A stretch of DNA of 64,000 nucleotides from CAYPTY01 sp964413935 (lineage in GTDB: Bacteria; Bacteroidota; Rhodothermia; Balneolales; Balneolaceae), in assembly GCA_964413935.1 (NCBI GenBank), contig CAYPTY010000006.1, forward strand, positions 1 through 64,000. The letters run 5' to 3'. The translations under genes were made by a program, and so were the position numbers. The notes beneath the pieces were generated by a model. The model ran no database searches. It was not told where the DNA came from and saw nothing but the letters and a program-made list of their open reading frames with translations. Shown one piece after another: positions 16,901 to 25,867 of the stretch (position 1 is the stretch's first letter; every line of letters begins with the position of its first letter).

Positions 16901-17563
16901 ACGTACCCACAGATCCATGATACCGCCTTCATTCACAAGGTCATCTCCAACGCTCTGAATAAAACAGGCATGGGGTTGTGGATGGGTGTAGGCATCTTTG
17001 GATTTGGTCAGCTTGCCGGTTTTAGCATCTACATAATAATGCCCCTGTGCAGGTCCGTTTATGCCATATGCCCAGTGCAGACCGGTATTGAACCATTGGG
17101 GGCTGTTTGGAGCAGCCATCTGATTGGCCAGCATGTAGGCCAGTTCATCATAGAAAACCTTTGCATCCTGCTCACTGTTAAAATAATCGTGTTTCCATCC
17201 CCAGTAAGTCCAGCAACCAGCCAGTCGGGAAAATACTTGTCGACTGTCAATTTCATGGCTGAAACGTTCTTTCTCATCAAGCTCTGCAAGTGCTTTTTCA
17301 TCTGCTTCTGAACGCTGAAGCCAGGCAGGCACCCCTTTTTCCTTGATCTTTTTCAGGCGAACAGGAACGCCTGCTTTTCGGAAGTATTTCTGGGCGATAA
17401 TATCGGTTGCGACCTGAGACCATGAAGCTGGAACCTGTACTGCATCCATCTTGAATACAGTTGACCCATCCGGGTTCTTAATCTCCGATGTTCTCTCTAC
17501 AAACTCCATCCCGTCATATGGAGTCTTCCACTCTTCTTTCGTATAAAAACGTTCAAATTTCAT
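13964..17563 (-). CDS. nrdJ: Adenosylcobalamin-dependent ribonucleoside-diphosphate reductase (class II)
   Basis: Reduces ribonucleotides to deoxyribonucleotides using coenzyme B12 as radical source, so it works with or without oxygen. The 1199-residue protein carries the substrate-site signatures FKYGSGTGSNFSNIRG, SGGTTRRAAKMV and NPCSEYMFLDNTACNL, the barrel motif APTGTIGLVMDCDTTG, and a C-terminal zinc-ribbon-like cysteine cluster (CPECGSMTMVRNGTCEKC, then CGSTSGC) as in large class II enzymes. The ATG at 17563 begins MKFERFYTKEEWKTPYDG; an upstream TTG at 17590 adds nine unlikely residues. Expression may respond to the DnaA-box cluster and palindrome in the long upstream gap. No cobalamin riboswitch was recognised. 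Confidence 0.95.
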   Translation of the reverse strand: MKFERFYTKEEWKTPYDGMEFVERTSEIKNPDGSTVFKMDAVQVPASWSQVATDIIAQKYFRKAGVPVRLKKIKEKGVPAWLQRSEADEKALAELDEKERFSHEIDSRQVFSRLAGCWTYWGWKHDYFNSEQDAKVFYDELAYMLANQMAAPNSPQWFNTGLHWAYGINGPAQGHYYVDAKTGKLTKSKDAYTHPQPHACFIQSVGDDLVNEGGIMDLWVREARLFKYGSGTGSNFSNIRGENEPLSGGGKSSGLMSFLKIGDRAAGAIKSGGTTRRAAKMVTLDLDHPDIEEYINWKAREEQKVAAIVAGSKIVQKHLKNIIKLCHTPVEIEGRTFNGAYSRDPLKNKDLGKAIRDARRNQVPLNYVERVIQLAAQGFTDIEFDTYDTDWNSEAYATVSGQNSNNSVRVPNGFMKAVVDNDKWNLYWRVEKSKAAKEGREPEPCKVLDANELWDQIAYAAWASADPGTQYHDTINEWHTCPEDGNIKASNPCSEYMFLDNTACNLASLNLMKFFKDEERTEFDVESIRHASRFWTVVLEISVLMAQFPSKEIAELSYVFRTLGLGYANIGAALMVQGIAYDSPDAVAITGAITCMMHMSAYATSAELASELGTFEGYERNKEHMLRVMHNHRRAAYNAEPDQYEGLTIKPLGIDASICPDYLLKAAKEDADRAVEMGEAHGYRNAQVTVIAPTGTIGLVMDCDTTGIEPDFALVKFKKLAGGGYFKIINQSVPFALKRLGYTAKEVEDIVDYAKGHGTLKGCPAINEASLKAKGFTDDKIQAIEEGLPGTFDIKFAFNQFTLGEDFCKDVLGLTDEQLSDYTFDMLAYLGFSKEEVMAANDYVCGTMTVEGAPHLKEEHLPVFDCANKCGRLGTRYISAEGHIRMMAAAQPFLSGAISKTINLPNEATVEDIKDAYMLSWNLMLKANALYRDGSKLSQPLNSLADVFDELEEEEETVDESTKAAQDQVVQVAEKIIHKYVAARKKLPYRRGGYTQKAKIGTQSVYLRTGEYDNGQLGEIFIDMHREGAAVRSLLNCFAIAISLGLQHGVPLEEYVDAFVFTKFEPSGMVNGNPHVKMTTSVIDYIFRELAVTYMGRGDLAHVSEEELLTRQLRPETDGQSEAPATMTSLTQTVETTVKETAEAKVTQSQSTGSYENEYEKAKQLGYTGNACPECGSMTMVRNGTCEKCITCGSTSGCS

Positions 17564-17648
17564 AGGCAAAGTTTCTTTTGTACTGTTCAATATTTGTAGA
17601 TGATAGCACCTGCATTTGCGTAGCCAAACCCCTTGGTGCGTGAATCAA

Positions 17649-17668
17649 TATATACGCGAAAGTATATG
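17649..17668. promoter_or_regulatory. Inverted repeat upstream of nrdJ (candidate operator)
   Basis: TATATAC-GCGAAA-GTATATG: two 7-nt arms (six or seven pairs) around a 6-nt spacer, centred about 95 nt upstream of the nrdJ ATG. The spacing fits an operator or promoter-overlapping site. It does not match the NrdR-box consensus well, so no regulator is named. Confidence 0.4.
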
Positions 17669-17691
17669 CCGGCAAATTAAATCTGAAATAT

Positions 17692-17720
17692 TTTTCCACA
17701 AATACATTGAGTTATCCACA
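17692..17720 (+). promoter_or_regulatory. Pair of DnaA-box-like 9-mers
   Basis: TTTTCCACA at 17692-17700 and a perfect consensus DnaA box TTATCCACA at 17712-17720, in the same orientation and 20 nt apart, about 130-155 nt upstream of the nrdJ start. DnaA is known to control ribonucleotide reductase genes in E. coli. DnaA binding here is inferred from the 9-mers only. Confidence 0.5.
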
Positions 17721-18297
17721 CTGCCCATCAGAATGGATTCTTCATTTTCACTTAACATTTACTTAACTATAAATATCTTTAATATTTTATCATTGATAAC
17801 TGAGTTGCAATCAAACAATTATTGCCAATTCAACCCTCTGAAAGCCTTTAAATAAGGTTTTAATACAAACACGCTTTACCAACAACCCTAAAAAGTTTTC
17901 CACAACAGATCATAAATGAAGTTTTGTTAATCATTTTTTAATATTAATAATTACTATTTATTTATTCAACTTTTCAATCATTCTTTGTTTAATTGTACAC
18001 GTAACTAACACATCTTATCCTTCATATAAAGCATGCTTAGTATATATTTATTTTCATTTTTATTTTAAACATAACATTTAAGTTACTGTAGTCTGTTCAA
18101 CTGAAATGGTCATTAAGCCTCTGTTATTGGCCTTTCTGACTTCATTCACTCCCTCATTTCTAGTCCGTAAAATTCCGGGCAGATAAACCCTTTTGAGTTG
18201 CGGGGAAATCCTGATTCAAATTCCGCTTTATATTTTCGCTTATACAGAGTCTTCTCTGTCGAGTTAGGATTTCAAATCACCTAAGTAAAATTTTATA
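17721..18297. other. AT-rich non-coding region between nrdJ and the RND operon
   Basis: No open frame of note. The stretch from about 17740 to 18080 is strongly AT-rich with runs such as TTTTTTAATATTAATAATTA, clearly different from the coding neighbours. It probably holds the divergent promoters of nrdJ and the efflux operon. I see no tRNA or other RNA gene in it. Confidence 0.6.
17896..17904 (+). promoter_or_regulatory. Third DnaA-box-like 9-mer
   Basis: TTTTCCACA, identical to the first member of the pair at 17692 and in the same orientation, within the AT-rich gap. One mismatch from the consensus box. Confidence 0.35.
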
Positions 18298-18326
18298 CCT
18301 CCCGTAACAAAGCAATGAGGCGGGCG

Positions 18327-18360
18327 TAGGGTGCGGAAACACAGGCTCAAACAAACCCTA
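18327..18360 (+). promoter_or_regulatory. Possible leader hairpin before the RND operon
   Basis: TAGGGT (18327-18332) pairs with ACCCTA (18355-18360), enclosing a 22-nt loop and ending 5 nt before the adaptor ATG. If formed, it would occlude the ribosome entry region. The stem is only 6 bp and no known riboswitch class is recognised. Confidence 0.25.
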
Positions 18361-18365
18361 TCAAC

Positions 18366-19421
18366 ATGAAACGCTTTCTGAATTTCTTCTTCATTGCATT
18401 AGGCCTGCTATTTATCAACAGTGCCTGCGGCAATAATGGCAACAGTGATAACGGTATGTCGGCTGATGCTGATTCCCTCACTGTAATACCCGTTGAAGTA
18501 GCTGCAACCGGCCGGGGTGATATTGCCGCCTATTACACCACCACAACTACCCTAGAAGCCGAACAGGAAGCAATTGTGGTTGCCCAGGTTCGCGGAATTG
18601 CCACTAAACTGTTGGTGGAAGAAGGTGATCAGGTCGCCAAGGGACAAATCATCGCCAAACTGGAAGACGATCAGTACCGAATTGAAGCCAGCAGAGCAAA
18701 AGCCACACTGGACCGCTTGTATAACGACTTCCAGCGAAACAAAGAGCTGTTCGAAAAGAATTTATTAAGCGCTGAGGCTTATGAAAATTCCCGCTTCGAA
18801 TACGAATCGCAAAAAGCTGCCTATGAACTGGCTGAGCTTAATCTGAAAAACACCGAGATTCGATCACCCATCAGCGGTATGATTTCCGAACGCTTCATAA
18901 AAGCAGGAAATATGGTTGGAATGGACGAACAGATTTTCAAAGTAACCGACTTTGACCCCTTACAGGCTCTGCTGTATGTGCCTGAACACGAACTCAGCAA
19001 GATTCGGAAAAACCAGAAAGCCATGCTCAAAGTGGATGCCCTTCCTGGTCAGGAATTCACTGGCTATGTTCAGCGCATAAGCCCCATAGTTGACCCTTCA
19101 ACCGGTACTTTTAAGGTTACAGTGCAGATCAACGATGAATTGGATCGGCTACGTCCGGGTATGTTTGGCCGCATCAAAATTGTATACGACACTCATTCCA
19201 ACACACTCATGATCCCAAAAGCAGCCATCATTAATGAAGATGTAAATCAGACTGTATTTGTGGTTCGAGGTGACACCGTTTATAAGAAAAACATCATAAC
19301 CGGGTATGCAAACGGGGTTAATGTGGAAGTACTCTCCGGTCTGGATGATGGCGAGATGGTGGTTACCGTTGGGCAGGGAAGCCTGATTGACAGTGCTAAA
19401 GTGACCGTCGTATCCTTTTAA
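18366..19421 (+). CDS. RND efflux periplasmic adaptor (membrane fusion lipoprotein)
   Basis: A 351-residue HlyD/AcrA-type adaptor linking inner-membrane RND pumps to an outer-membrane channel. A lipobox (INSAC, Cys21) indicates a lipid anchor. The barrel-sandwich halves are VAQVRGIATKLLVEEGDQV and NTEIRSPISGMISERFIKAG, separated by a short coiled-coil hairpin (about residues 100-155, rich in Lys/Glu/Arg/Ala). Beta-barrel and membrane-proximal domains follow. The short hairpin resembles the SwrC/MdtA-like group. It is first in an operon with two RND permeases and no outer-membrane factor gene. Confidence 0.93.
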   Translation: MKRFLNFFFIALGLLFINSACGNNGNSDNGMSADADSLTVIPVEVAATGRGDIAAYYTTTTTLEAEQEAIVVAQVRGIATKLLVEEGDQVAKGQIIAKLEDDQYRIEASRAKATLDRLYNDFQRNKELFEKNLLSAEAYENSRFEYESQKAAYELAELNLKNTEIRSPISGMISERFIKAGNMVGMDEQIFKVTDFDPLQALLYVPEHELSKIRKNQKAMLKVDALPGQEFTGYVQRISPIVDPSTGTFKVTVQINDELDRLRPGMFGRIKIVYDTHSNTLMIPKAAIINEDVNQTVFVVRGDTVYKKNIITGYANGVNVEVLSGLDDGEMVVTVGQGSLIDSAKVTVVSF

Positions 19422-19450
19422 CCCATTTAACTCCCTACTGAGGTTCTATT

Positions 19451-22400
19451 ATGAAAATCATTGACTTTTCCATCCGGCGAAAGGTTACGGTTGCCATGTT
19501 CACACTGGCCGTAATTCTCTTCGGGATGGTATCCCTCTCACGCCTCAAAGTGAATCTGCTGCCCGATCTTAGCTATCCTACCCTCACCATTCGGACGGAG
19601 TATGAAGGGGCAGCCCCTGCAGAAATAGAGAATCTCATTACCAAACCTATTGAGGAAGCCGTTGGAGTGGTTAAGGGAGTTAGTCAGGTTCGTTCAATCT
19701 CCCGCTCGGGACAGTCTGATGTAACCCTGGAATTCGCCTGGGGGACCGATATGAACCTGGCCAATCTTGAAGTGATCTCCAAACTGGATGCCATTCAGCT
19801 TCCGCTGGATGCACAGAAACCGGTTACCCTCCGCTTCGATCCCACCCTGGATCCTATTATGCGCTATGCCCTCTTCTTTGATGAAGAGGCAACTGAATCC
19901 GCCGATCAGGCCGATGCTGATTTCGCTTCTTTTATTGAACAGACAGAAGACCCGGAAGCACTCAGAGCCATCGAAGAACTAAAACAATTGCGTGTTTTTG
20001 CTGACGAACAGCTTAAAAAAAACCTGGAGTCTTCAGAGGGTGTAGCATCGGTTAAAATCAGCGGTGGTCTCGAAGAGGAAATTCAGGTCAACATTGACCA
20101 GCAACGACTGGCTTACCTGAACATTCCCATCGAAACCGTTACCTCTATTCTTGCAGCAGAGAATGTTAATTTATCAGGTGGCCGCCTTGAGGAGGGAACA
20201 CAACGTTATCTGGTGCGCACCCTGAACCAGTTTGAAAGTGTGGAACAGATGGCAAATGTGATTGTATCCCGGCAGGCCGACAATGTCATTTATCTCAAAG
20301 ACGTTGCCCGAATTGAGCAGGCTTACAAAGAGAGAGAAGCCATAACCCGCCTCGATGGTAAAGAAGCCGTCGAAATTGCCATTTATAAGGAAGGCGATGC
20401 AAATACGGTTACCGTGGCTGAAGCGATGAATGCACGTATGGCGGAAATTGAAACTAAGCTTCCGGCCGGCATGAGTATCCAAAAAGTATACGATCAATCA
20501 GTTTTCATTTCTTCTGCCGTTTCCGAAGTCCGAAATGCCGGTATCATCGGGGGTATCCTTGCGGTAATCGTTCTCTACTTATTCCTCCGCAATTTCTGGG
20601 CAACCGTGATTATCTCGGTATCCATACCGGTTTCGATCATCGCCACCTTCAATCTGATGTATGGTAATGATATCTCACTGAATATCATGTCGCTGGGTGG
20701 CATCGCGCTTGGTATCGGGATGCTGGTTGATAACTCCATTGTGGTGCTCGAAAACATCGCCCGTTACAAAGAAATGGGTAAAAGCAGCCTTGAGGCTGCC
20801 CGTTTAGGGGCTGGTGAAGTGGGCACCGCTGTTATTGCATCCACACTGACTACCATCGCGGTATTCTTTCCCCTGGTTTTCGTGGAAGGGATTGCCGGTC
20901 AGCTATTTAGTGATCAGGCTCTTACCGTTACCTTCTCCCTGCTTGCATCCCTTGTGGTTGCCATCACCCTCATTCCTATGCTTTCGTCCCTGATTGGCAA
21001 TGAAAAAACGGAAAGTGAAAAACTGGAGCTTCCCGAACCCAAAACTAAATTCGGAAAAGTGCTTCGGACAGTCCGCATCTTTGTATTCTACACGGTTCCG
21101 GTAGCCATCGTAAAGGCTGTGGGTTTTGTAGCCAAAATGTTCGGAAAACTATTCGGGATTCTTTTCTACCTCCCCATCAAAGGCTTTGAAGCCGGTTATG
21201 CCTGGACGGAAAAAGCTTATATGGCATTACTCAAAGGCGCACTTTCACAACGTACCGTTGTACTGCTGGTAGCTATTGCACTCTTTGCCGGATCCCTGCA
21301 GCTGGGACGGGGCCTGGGTGTGGAGCTGATTCCTTCCCTTTCACAAGGTGAATTTAATGTCGAATTCAAACTGCCCCCTGGTTCACCGATCGATGAAACC
21401 GATGAAGTAATTCAGGCTGTACAGGCCGCTGCGGTTAATCTGGATAAAGTGAATACTACTTTTGCCGTGGCAGGTACCGGTAACCAACTGGATGCCAATC
21501 CTGAGCAGGGAGCAGAAAACTCTGGTGAACTGAGTGTGGTACTGAGTAGCGGTTCCAGCCGTGAAGACGAAGTAGCCTCCATGAATGAAATCCGGAAATC
21601 GCTGCAGAAAGTACCCGGTCTGGAATACAAATTTGCCCGCCCTTCCCTTTTTACCTTCAAGACCCCGGTTGAAATTGAAGTAAACGGATATGACCTGGAT
21701 AAACTAAAAGAGGTTAGTGACCGAATTACCAAAAAACTGAGTGAATCCGGTCGTTTTGTAGATGTGAAAAATTCTCTCGAACTGGGAAGCCCTGAAGTTC
21801 AAATCATCTTTGACCGGGAACGGGCAGCCGCACTGGATCTGGAAGTCTATGAAGTCGCTGATCGTATTGTGAGTAATGTGAGAGGTGATCTTGCTACAAA
21901 ATACACCTACAAAGACCGGAAAATTGATGTGCTTGTCCGGGCCAGGGAGCAAGACCGAAACTCCATCGAGCAACTCAAACAGATTGTGGTAAACCCCAAC
22001 AGTGAGCGTCCGGTGCCTCTGAGTGCGATTGCTGAAGTACGGGTTAAAAACGGGCCATCGGAGATCCGCAGAGTTGCACAGCAACGTGTTGCAATGGTAA
22101 CTGCTAATTTGAATTACGGCGACCTTGGAGCTGCAGCAACAGAAATACAGGATATCATCCGCGAAACCAGTATGCCTGCCGGTGTTTACGCCCGTATTGG
22201 AGGACAAAATGAAGAAATGTCAGATTCATTCCGATCCCTCATGTTTGCACTCGCACTGGCCGTATTCCTGGTTTACCTGGTGATGGCATCACAGTTTGAG
22301 TCTCTGCTTCATCCTTTCATTATCCTGTTTACCATCCCGCTCGCTCTTATAGGTGCCATTTTAGCCTTGTGGATAACCAACACCACCATCAGCGTGGTTG

Positions 22401-22759
22401 TTTTCATCGGTTTGATTCTGCTGGCGGGTATCGTGGTAAATAATGCCATCGTGCTTATCGACCTGATCAATAAGCTCAGAGAGCGTGGCATGCAAAAGAT
22501 GGAAGCCATTATTGAAGGTGGTAAATCCAGACTACGCCCTATCCTGATGACCACTTTAACAACCACTCTGGGACTACTTCCTCTTGCCGTTGGCTTTGGG
22601 GATGGTGCCGAACTTCGCGCACCGATGGGCATCACCGTTATTGGTGGCTTGCTGGTATCTACCCTGCTGACACTTGTCTTAATCCCCGTGATGTATTCCA
22701 TTATGGATCGCAAGCGATTTGACACGTCTGATCCTTCACTTGAAACGGCTGAGGCCTGA
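19451..22759 (+). CDS. RND-family efflux permease 1
   Basis: An inner-membrane proton-driven pump of 1102 residues with the usual two-fold arrangement of one N-terminal helix, a large periplasmic loop and a helix bundle, repeated. The TM4 motif is GIGMLVDNSIVVLENI: the proton-relay region has Asp-Asn in place of the Asp-Asp of AcrB, as in SwrC-type pumps. It is longer than typical (about 1040) because of an acidic insert in the first periplasmic loop (around residues 145-180) and an extra hydrophobic/basic segment between the two halves (around 515-590). It starts 29 nt after the adaptor gene. Confidence 0.93.
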   Translation: MKIIDFSIRRKVTVAMFTLAVILFGMVSLSRLKVNLLPDLSYPTLTIRTEYEGAAPAEIENLITKPIEEAVGVVKGVSQVRSISRSGQSDVTLEFAWGTDMNLANLEVISKLDAIQLPLDAQKPVTLRFDPTLDPIMRYALFFDEEATESADQADADFASFIEQTEDPEALRAIEELKQLRVFADEQLKKNLESSEGVASVKISGGLEEEIQVNIDQQRLAYLNIPIETVTSILAAENVNLSGGRLEEGTQRYLVRTLNQFESVEQMANVIVSRQADNVIYLKDVARIEQAYKEREAITRLDGKEAVEIAIYKEGDANTVTVAEAMNARMAEIETKLPAGMSIQKVYDQSVFISSAVSEVRNAGIIGGILAVIVLYLFLRNFWATVIISVSIPVSIIATFNLMYGNDISLNIMSLGGIALGIGMLVDNSIVVLENIARYKEMGKSSLEAARLGAGEVGTAVIASTLTTIAVFFPLVFVEGIAGQLFSDQALTVTFSLLASLVVAITLIPMLSSLIGNEKTESEKLELPEPKTKFGKVLRTVRIFVFYTVPVAIVKAVGFVAKMFGKLFGILFYLPIKGFEAGYAWTEKAYMALLKGALSQRTVVLLVAIALFAGSLQLGRGLGVELIPSLSQGEFNVEFKLPPGSPIDETDEVIQAVQAAAVNLDKVNTTFAVAGTGNQLDANPEQGAENSGELSVVLSSGSSREDEVASMNEIRKSLQKVPGLEYKFARPSLFTFKTPVEIEVNGYDLDKLKEVSDRITKKLSESGRFVDVKNSLELGSPEVQIIFDRERAAALDLEVYEVADRIVSNVRGDLATKYTYKDRKIDVLVRAREQDRNSIEQLKQIVVNPNSERPVPLSAIAEVRVKNGPSEIRRVAQQRVAMVTANLNYGDLGAAATEIQDIIRETSMPAGVYARIGGQNEEMSDSFRSLMFALALAVFLVYLVMASQFESLLHPFIILFTIPLALIGAILALWITNTTISVVVFIGLILLAGIVVNNAIVLIDLINKLRERGMQKMEAIIEGGKSRLRPILMTTLTTTLGLLPLAVGFGDGAELRAPMGITVIGGLLVSTLLTLVLIPVMYSIMDRKRFDTSDPSLETAEA

Positions 22760-22772
22760 GGGAGGGATTAAT

Positions 22773-25700
22773 ATGAGCCTGACTGAGCTTTCCATTCGCA
22801 GACCGGTAACCACGATGATGGTTTTTTGCAGCCTCATCGTGGTGGGACTGATTGCCACCCGCCTGCTGCCCCTTGAATTTATGCCCAATATCACTTTCCC
22901 GGGTGCTTATGTGGCGTTGCCATATCCGAATTCCACCCCAAAGGAAACGGAAGAACGCATCATCCGACCCATTGAAGAAGTGCTTTCCACCATCAGCGGT
23001 GTTGAGCAGATTAACTCCAATTCCGGCGAGAACGACGGTGGTGTTGTAGTACTCTTCAAGCAGGGCAATGATATCGGAATCAAGGCCATCGAAATAAAAG
23101 AGAAAATTGAAAGTATCCGGAATCAGCTCCCTGACGATTTCGAATACTATGATATTTACAAATTCCAGGATGGGGATGCCCCCCTGCTGCAGCTCAGGGT
23201 CTCCAGTGAAAAAGACTTGTCCGACTCCTATGACCTGCTGAATCGTAATCTGAAACAGCGCATTGAACGAGTACCCGGCGTAGGTCAGGTAGAACTCTAC
23301 GGAGCAGAAAAGAAACAGTTCAAAATCGAGCTGATTGCCAATCGTATCATCAGTTACAGCATAGACCTGAATCAATTAATGAGCCGACTTCAACGGTCTA
23401 ATTTCAGTGTCTCTGCCGGTAAAATTACGGATGCCGGATTCCGCTACAACGTGCGTCCGGTAGGTGAACTGACCTCCGTTGAGGATATCGGAAACCTGAT
23501 TGTGGGTGAGAATAATCTGCGACTCAGCGACATCGCCAATGTTTCCTACACTTCACCCCGAAGAAACTATGCCCGTCATCTGGACCAGAAATATGCTATT
23601 GGAATTGATGTGGTTAAAGAGTCGGATGCCAATACTGTACAGGTTGTGGAAGACGTACTCGAGGAAATTGAGCAAGCCAGCGAGCTGCCTGAAATGCAGG
23701 GTATAGTGGTGTATGAAATGTTCAATCAGGCGGAGGGTATCATTTCCTCCCTGCGTGAACTGCTCAAATCCGGTATGATCGGAGCCCTGCTCTCGATATT
23801 CGTTCTTTATCTCTTCCTGCGGCAATTCAGCACCACACTGGTGGTAGCACTGGCCGTCCCCTTCTCACTCATTGTGACCCTCGGCTTTTTCTACTTCCTG
23901 GATATATCACTGAATATCCTCTCGATGATGGGACTGATGCTGGCTATAGGTATGCTGGTGGATAATGCAGTGGTGGTGACGGAGAACATCCATCGGTATC
24001 AGAAAAAAATGAAAGACAATAAAAAAGCTGCTTTCCTTGGAGCCAGAGAGGTATCAGTGGCGGTAACTGCCGGTACCCTTACCTCCATTATTGTGTTTCT
24101 GCCAAATGTGGTTAATGAAAGCTTCATCAGCCAGCATATGTACTATGTGGGAATGGCTATTATTATTTCACTGATTGCCTCCCTGCTGATTTCACTAACC
24201 GTTATACCACTGCTTACATCCAGGATAAAGCCACCTAAAGAGATCAAACGCACGTTTATTGATGCCTTTGCTGATCAGTATGCTAAATTATTGAGCTGGA
24301 CACTACGCCACCGTGTCGTCGCCGTTTCAGGTATGGTGGGTATTTTCCTGTCGACCGGTGTAATTATGGGTTCAGGCCTGCTTGGGGTAGATATGTTTCC
24401 TGAAGTGGAAGAACGCCGCATCTTTCTGCAATATAATCTGAATGGGGCTTACACCCTTGATCGCGTAAAACAGGCCGTAGACCGGGTTGAAGAGTATCTC
24501 TACGATCATCAGGAGGAATTCGAGATTGAATCGGTGTACACCTACTATCAGAATGAATTTGCCCAATCCACGATCAACCTGGTAGCTGAGGATGAATCCA
24601 GACTTGCGGTTCGGGAAGTAAAAAGACTCATAGAAGAAGATCTGCCGGTAATCACTATCGGGGAGTTATCTTTCGAGTACGTAAGCCGCAGCGGTGGTGA
24701 ATCCATTCAGGTATTTGTGAATGGGGAGTCTATCAATGAACTGGAGAAACTGGCTGATGAGGTTGAACGCAGGCTTGCGCAGATCGAGGGCTTCGCTGAT
24801 GTGCGATCCGAAGCGGAAGCGGGCACCGATGAAATCCGCCTGAAAATAGATCGGGTACGGGCCCGAAATTACGGCCTGACCACCAACGACATTGCCACTA
24901 TGGTATCCAGCTCCATGCGCGGACAGAATCTGCGGAAAGTGCGGGGTGAATTCGGAGAAATTGACCTTTTTGTGGAATTCCAAAATGCAGATAGGCAAAG
25001 CATCACAGATCTCAGAGAACTTCCCGTTTCATCACCAACGGGTGAGTCTGTGAAACTCTCAACCATTACCGATTTCGAAATGGGATCCAGTCCCAGTCGA
25101 ATTTTCCGGCAAAATCGCAGAACTTCACTGGGTATCAATGTTAATCTGGACGGTATGACCTCAGATGAGGCACGTGGAGCCATAGAAAAGGTAATGAACC
25201 AGATTAACTATCCAAACGGCTATGGCTGGAGCTTTGGACGCTTTTTTGATAATAACAACGAGGCTCTCAATGTGATGCTGTTTAATATCCTTATTGCTTT
25301 CGTCCTCATTTACATGGTGATAGCTTCCTTGTTTGAATCAGTACTACAGCCCAGCGGTATCATGACCTGTATCTTATTTGGGGTGATTGGGGTCTTCTAC
25401 TTCTTTGCAATCACCGGAACTACCTTCGACCTGATGGCCATTATCGGAATACTAATACTGATGGGTATTGTGGTGAACAATGGTATTGTATTGGTTGACC
25501 ATATACACACCCTCCGCAAAGAAGGATTGAACCGAAGGGAAGCCGTTATTCAGGCTGGCAAAGACCGCATGAGACCCATTCTGATGACTGCAGGCACTAC
25601 GGTTCTGGGACTCATTCCACTCGCATTCAGTACTACACTGATTGGCGGACAGGGTGGTCCTCCCTACTTCCCGATGGCCAGAGCCATTGTTGGCGGACTC

Positions 25701-25805
25701 ACATTCTCAACGGTGGTAACTCTTCTGATTTTGCCTACTATTTATGTGATTCTGGATGATATAGGATTATGGTCGAGCCGCATTTTCCGAATGGCGCGCA
25801 AATAA
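22773..25805 (+). CDS. RND-family efflux permease 2
   Basis: A second RND pump of about 1010 residues beginning MSLTELSIRRPVTTMMVF, the classic N-terminal helix. The TM4 motif is GMLVDNAVVVTENI, again Asp-Asn, and the second-half signature GIVVNNGIVLVDHI is present. The ATG at 22773 is preceded by GGAGGGATTA, one of the few Shine-Dalgarno-like sites here, and the region upstream of it in the frame looks non-coding. It lies 13 nt after permease 1. Two different permeases behind one adaptor recalls MdtABC, where the pair forms a heteromer. A terminator follows. Confidence 0.93.
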   Translation: MSLTELSIRRPVTTMMVFCSLIVVGLIATRLLPLEFMPNITFPGAYVALPYPNSTPKETEERIIRPIEEVLSTISGVEQINSNSGENDGGVVVLFKQGNDIGIKAIEIKEKIESIRNQLPDDFEYYDIYKFQDGDAPLLQLRVSSEKDLSDSYDLLNRNLKQRIERVPGVGQVELYGAEKKQFKIELIANRIISYSIDLNQLMSRLQRSNFSVSAGKITDAGFRYNVRPVGELTSVEDIGNLIVGENNLRLSDIANVSYTSPRRNYARHLDQKYAIGIDVVKESDANTVQVVEDVLEEIEQASELPEMQGIVVYEMFNQAEGIISSLRELLKSGMIGALLSIFVLYLFLRQFSTTLVVALAVPFSLIVTLGFFYFLDISLNILSMMGLMLAIGMLVDNAVVVTENIHRYQKKMKDNKKAAFLGAREVSVAVTAGTLTSIIVFLPNVVNESFISQHMYYVGMAIIISLIASLLISLTVIPLLTSRIKPPKEIKRTFIDAFADQYAKLLSWTLRHRVVAVSGMVGIFLSTGVIMGSGLLGVDMFPEVEERRIFLQYNLNGAYTLDRVKQAVDRVEEYLYDHQEEFEIESVYTYYQNEFAQSTINLVAEDESRLAVREVKRLIEEDLPVITIGELSFEYVSRSGGESIQVFVNGESINELEKLADEVERRLAQIEGFADVRSEAEAGTDEIRLKIDRVRARNYGLTTNDIATMVSSSMRGQNLRKVRGEFGEIDLFVEFQNADRQSITDLRELPVSSPTGESVKLSTITDFEMGSSPSRIFRQNRRTSLGINVNLDGMTSDEARGAIEKVMNQINYPNGYGWSFGRFFDNNNEALNVMLFNILIAFVLIYMVIASLFESVLQPSGIMTCILFGVIGVFYFFAITGTTFDLMAIIGILILMGIVVNNGIVLVDHIHTLRKEGLNRREAVIQAGKDRMRPILMTAGTTVLGLIPLAFSTTLIGGQGGPPYFPMARAIVGGLTFSTVVTLLILPTIYVILDDIGLWSSRIFRMARK

Positions 25806-25827
25806 CTCCTTTTTTGATTTGTAGATT

Positions 25828-25867
25828 AAAAAGCTGATTCTTGATCACTCATAAATCAGCTTTTTTT
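25828..25867 (+). terminator. Strong terminator after the RND operon, abutting the thioesterase start
   Basis: Perfect 12-bp stem AAAAAGCTGATT / AATCAGCTTTTT with a 14-nt loop and a T run that ends at 25867, one base before the thioesterase ATG at 25868. Confidence 0.9.

Noticed and set aside
17564..17720. Cobalamin riboswitch upstream of the B12-dependent reductase
   Set aside because: No B12-box or other conserved riboswitch element could be recognised on the minus strand.
17590..18365. Replication origin at the AT-rich gap with DnaA boxes
   Set aside because: If replication started here, highly expressed genes should point away from it. Instead murA, rng and hslUV on the left point toward it, and leuS, purD, tpiA, gatB, prfA and dnaJ on the right also point toward it. 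Only three boxes were seen. Local control of nrdJ is the simpler reading.
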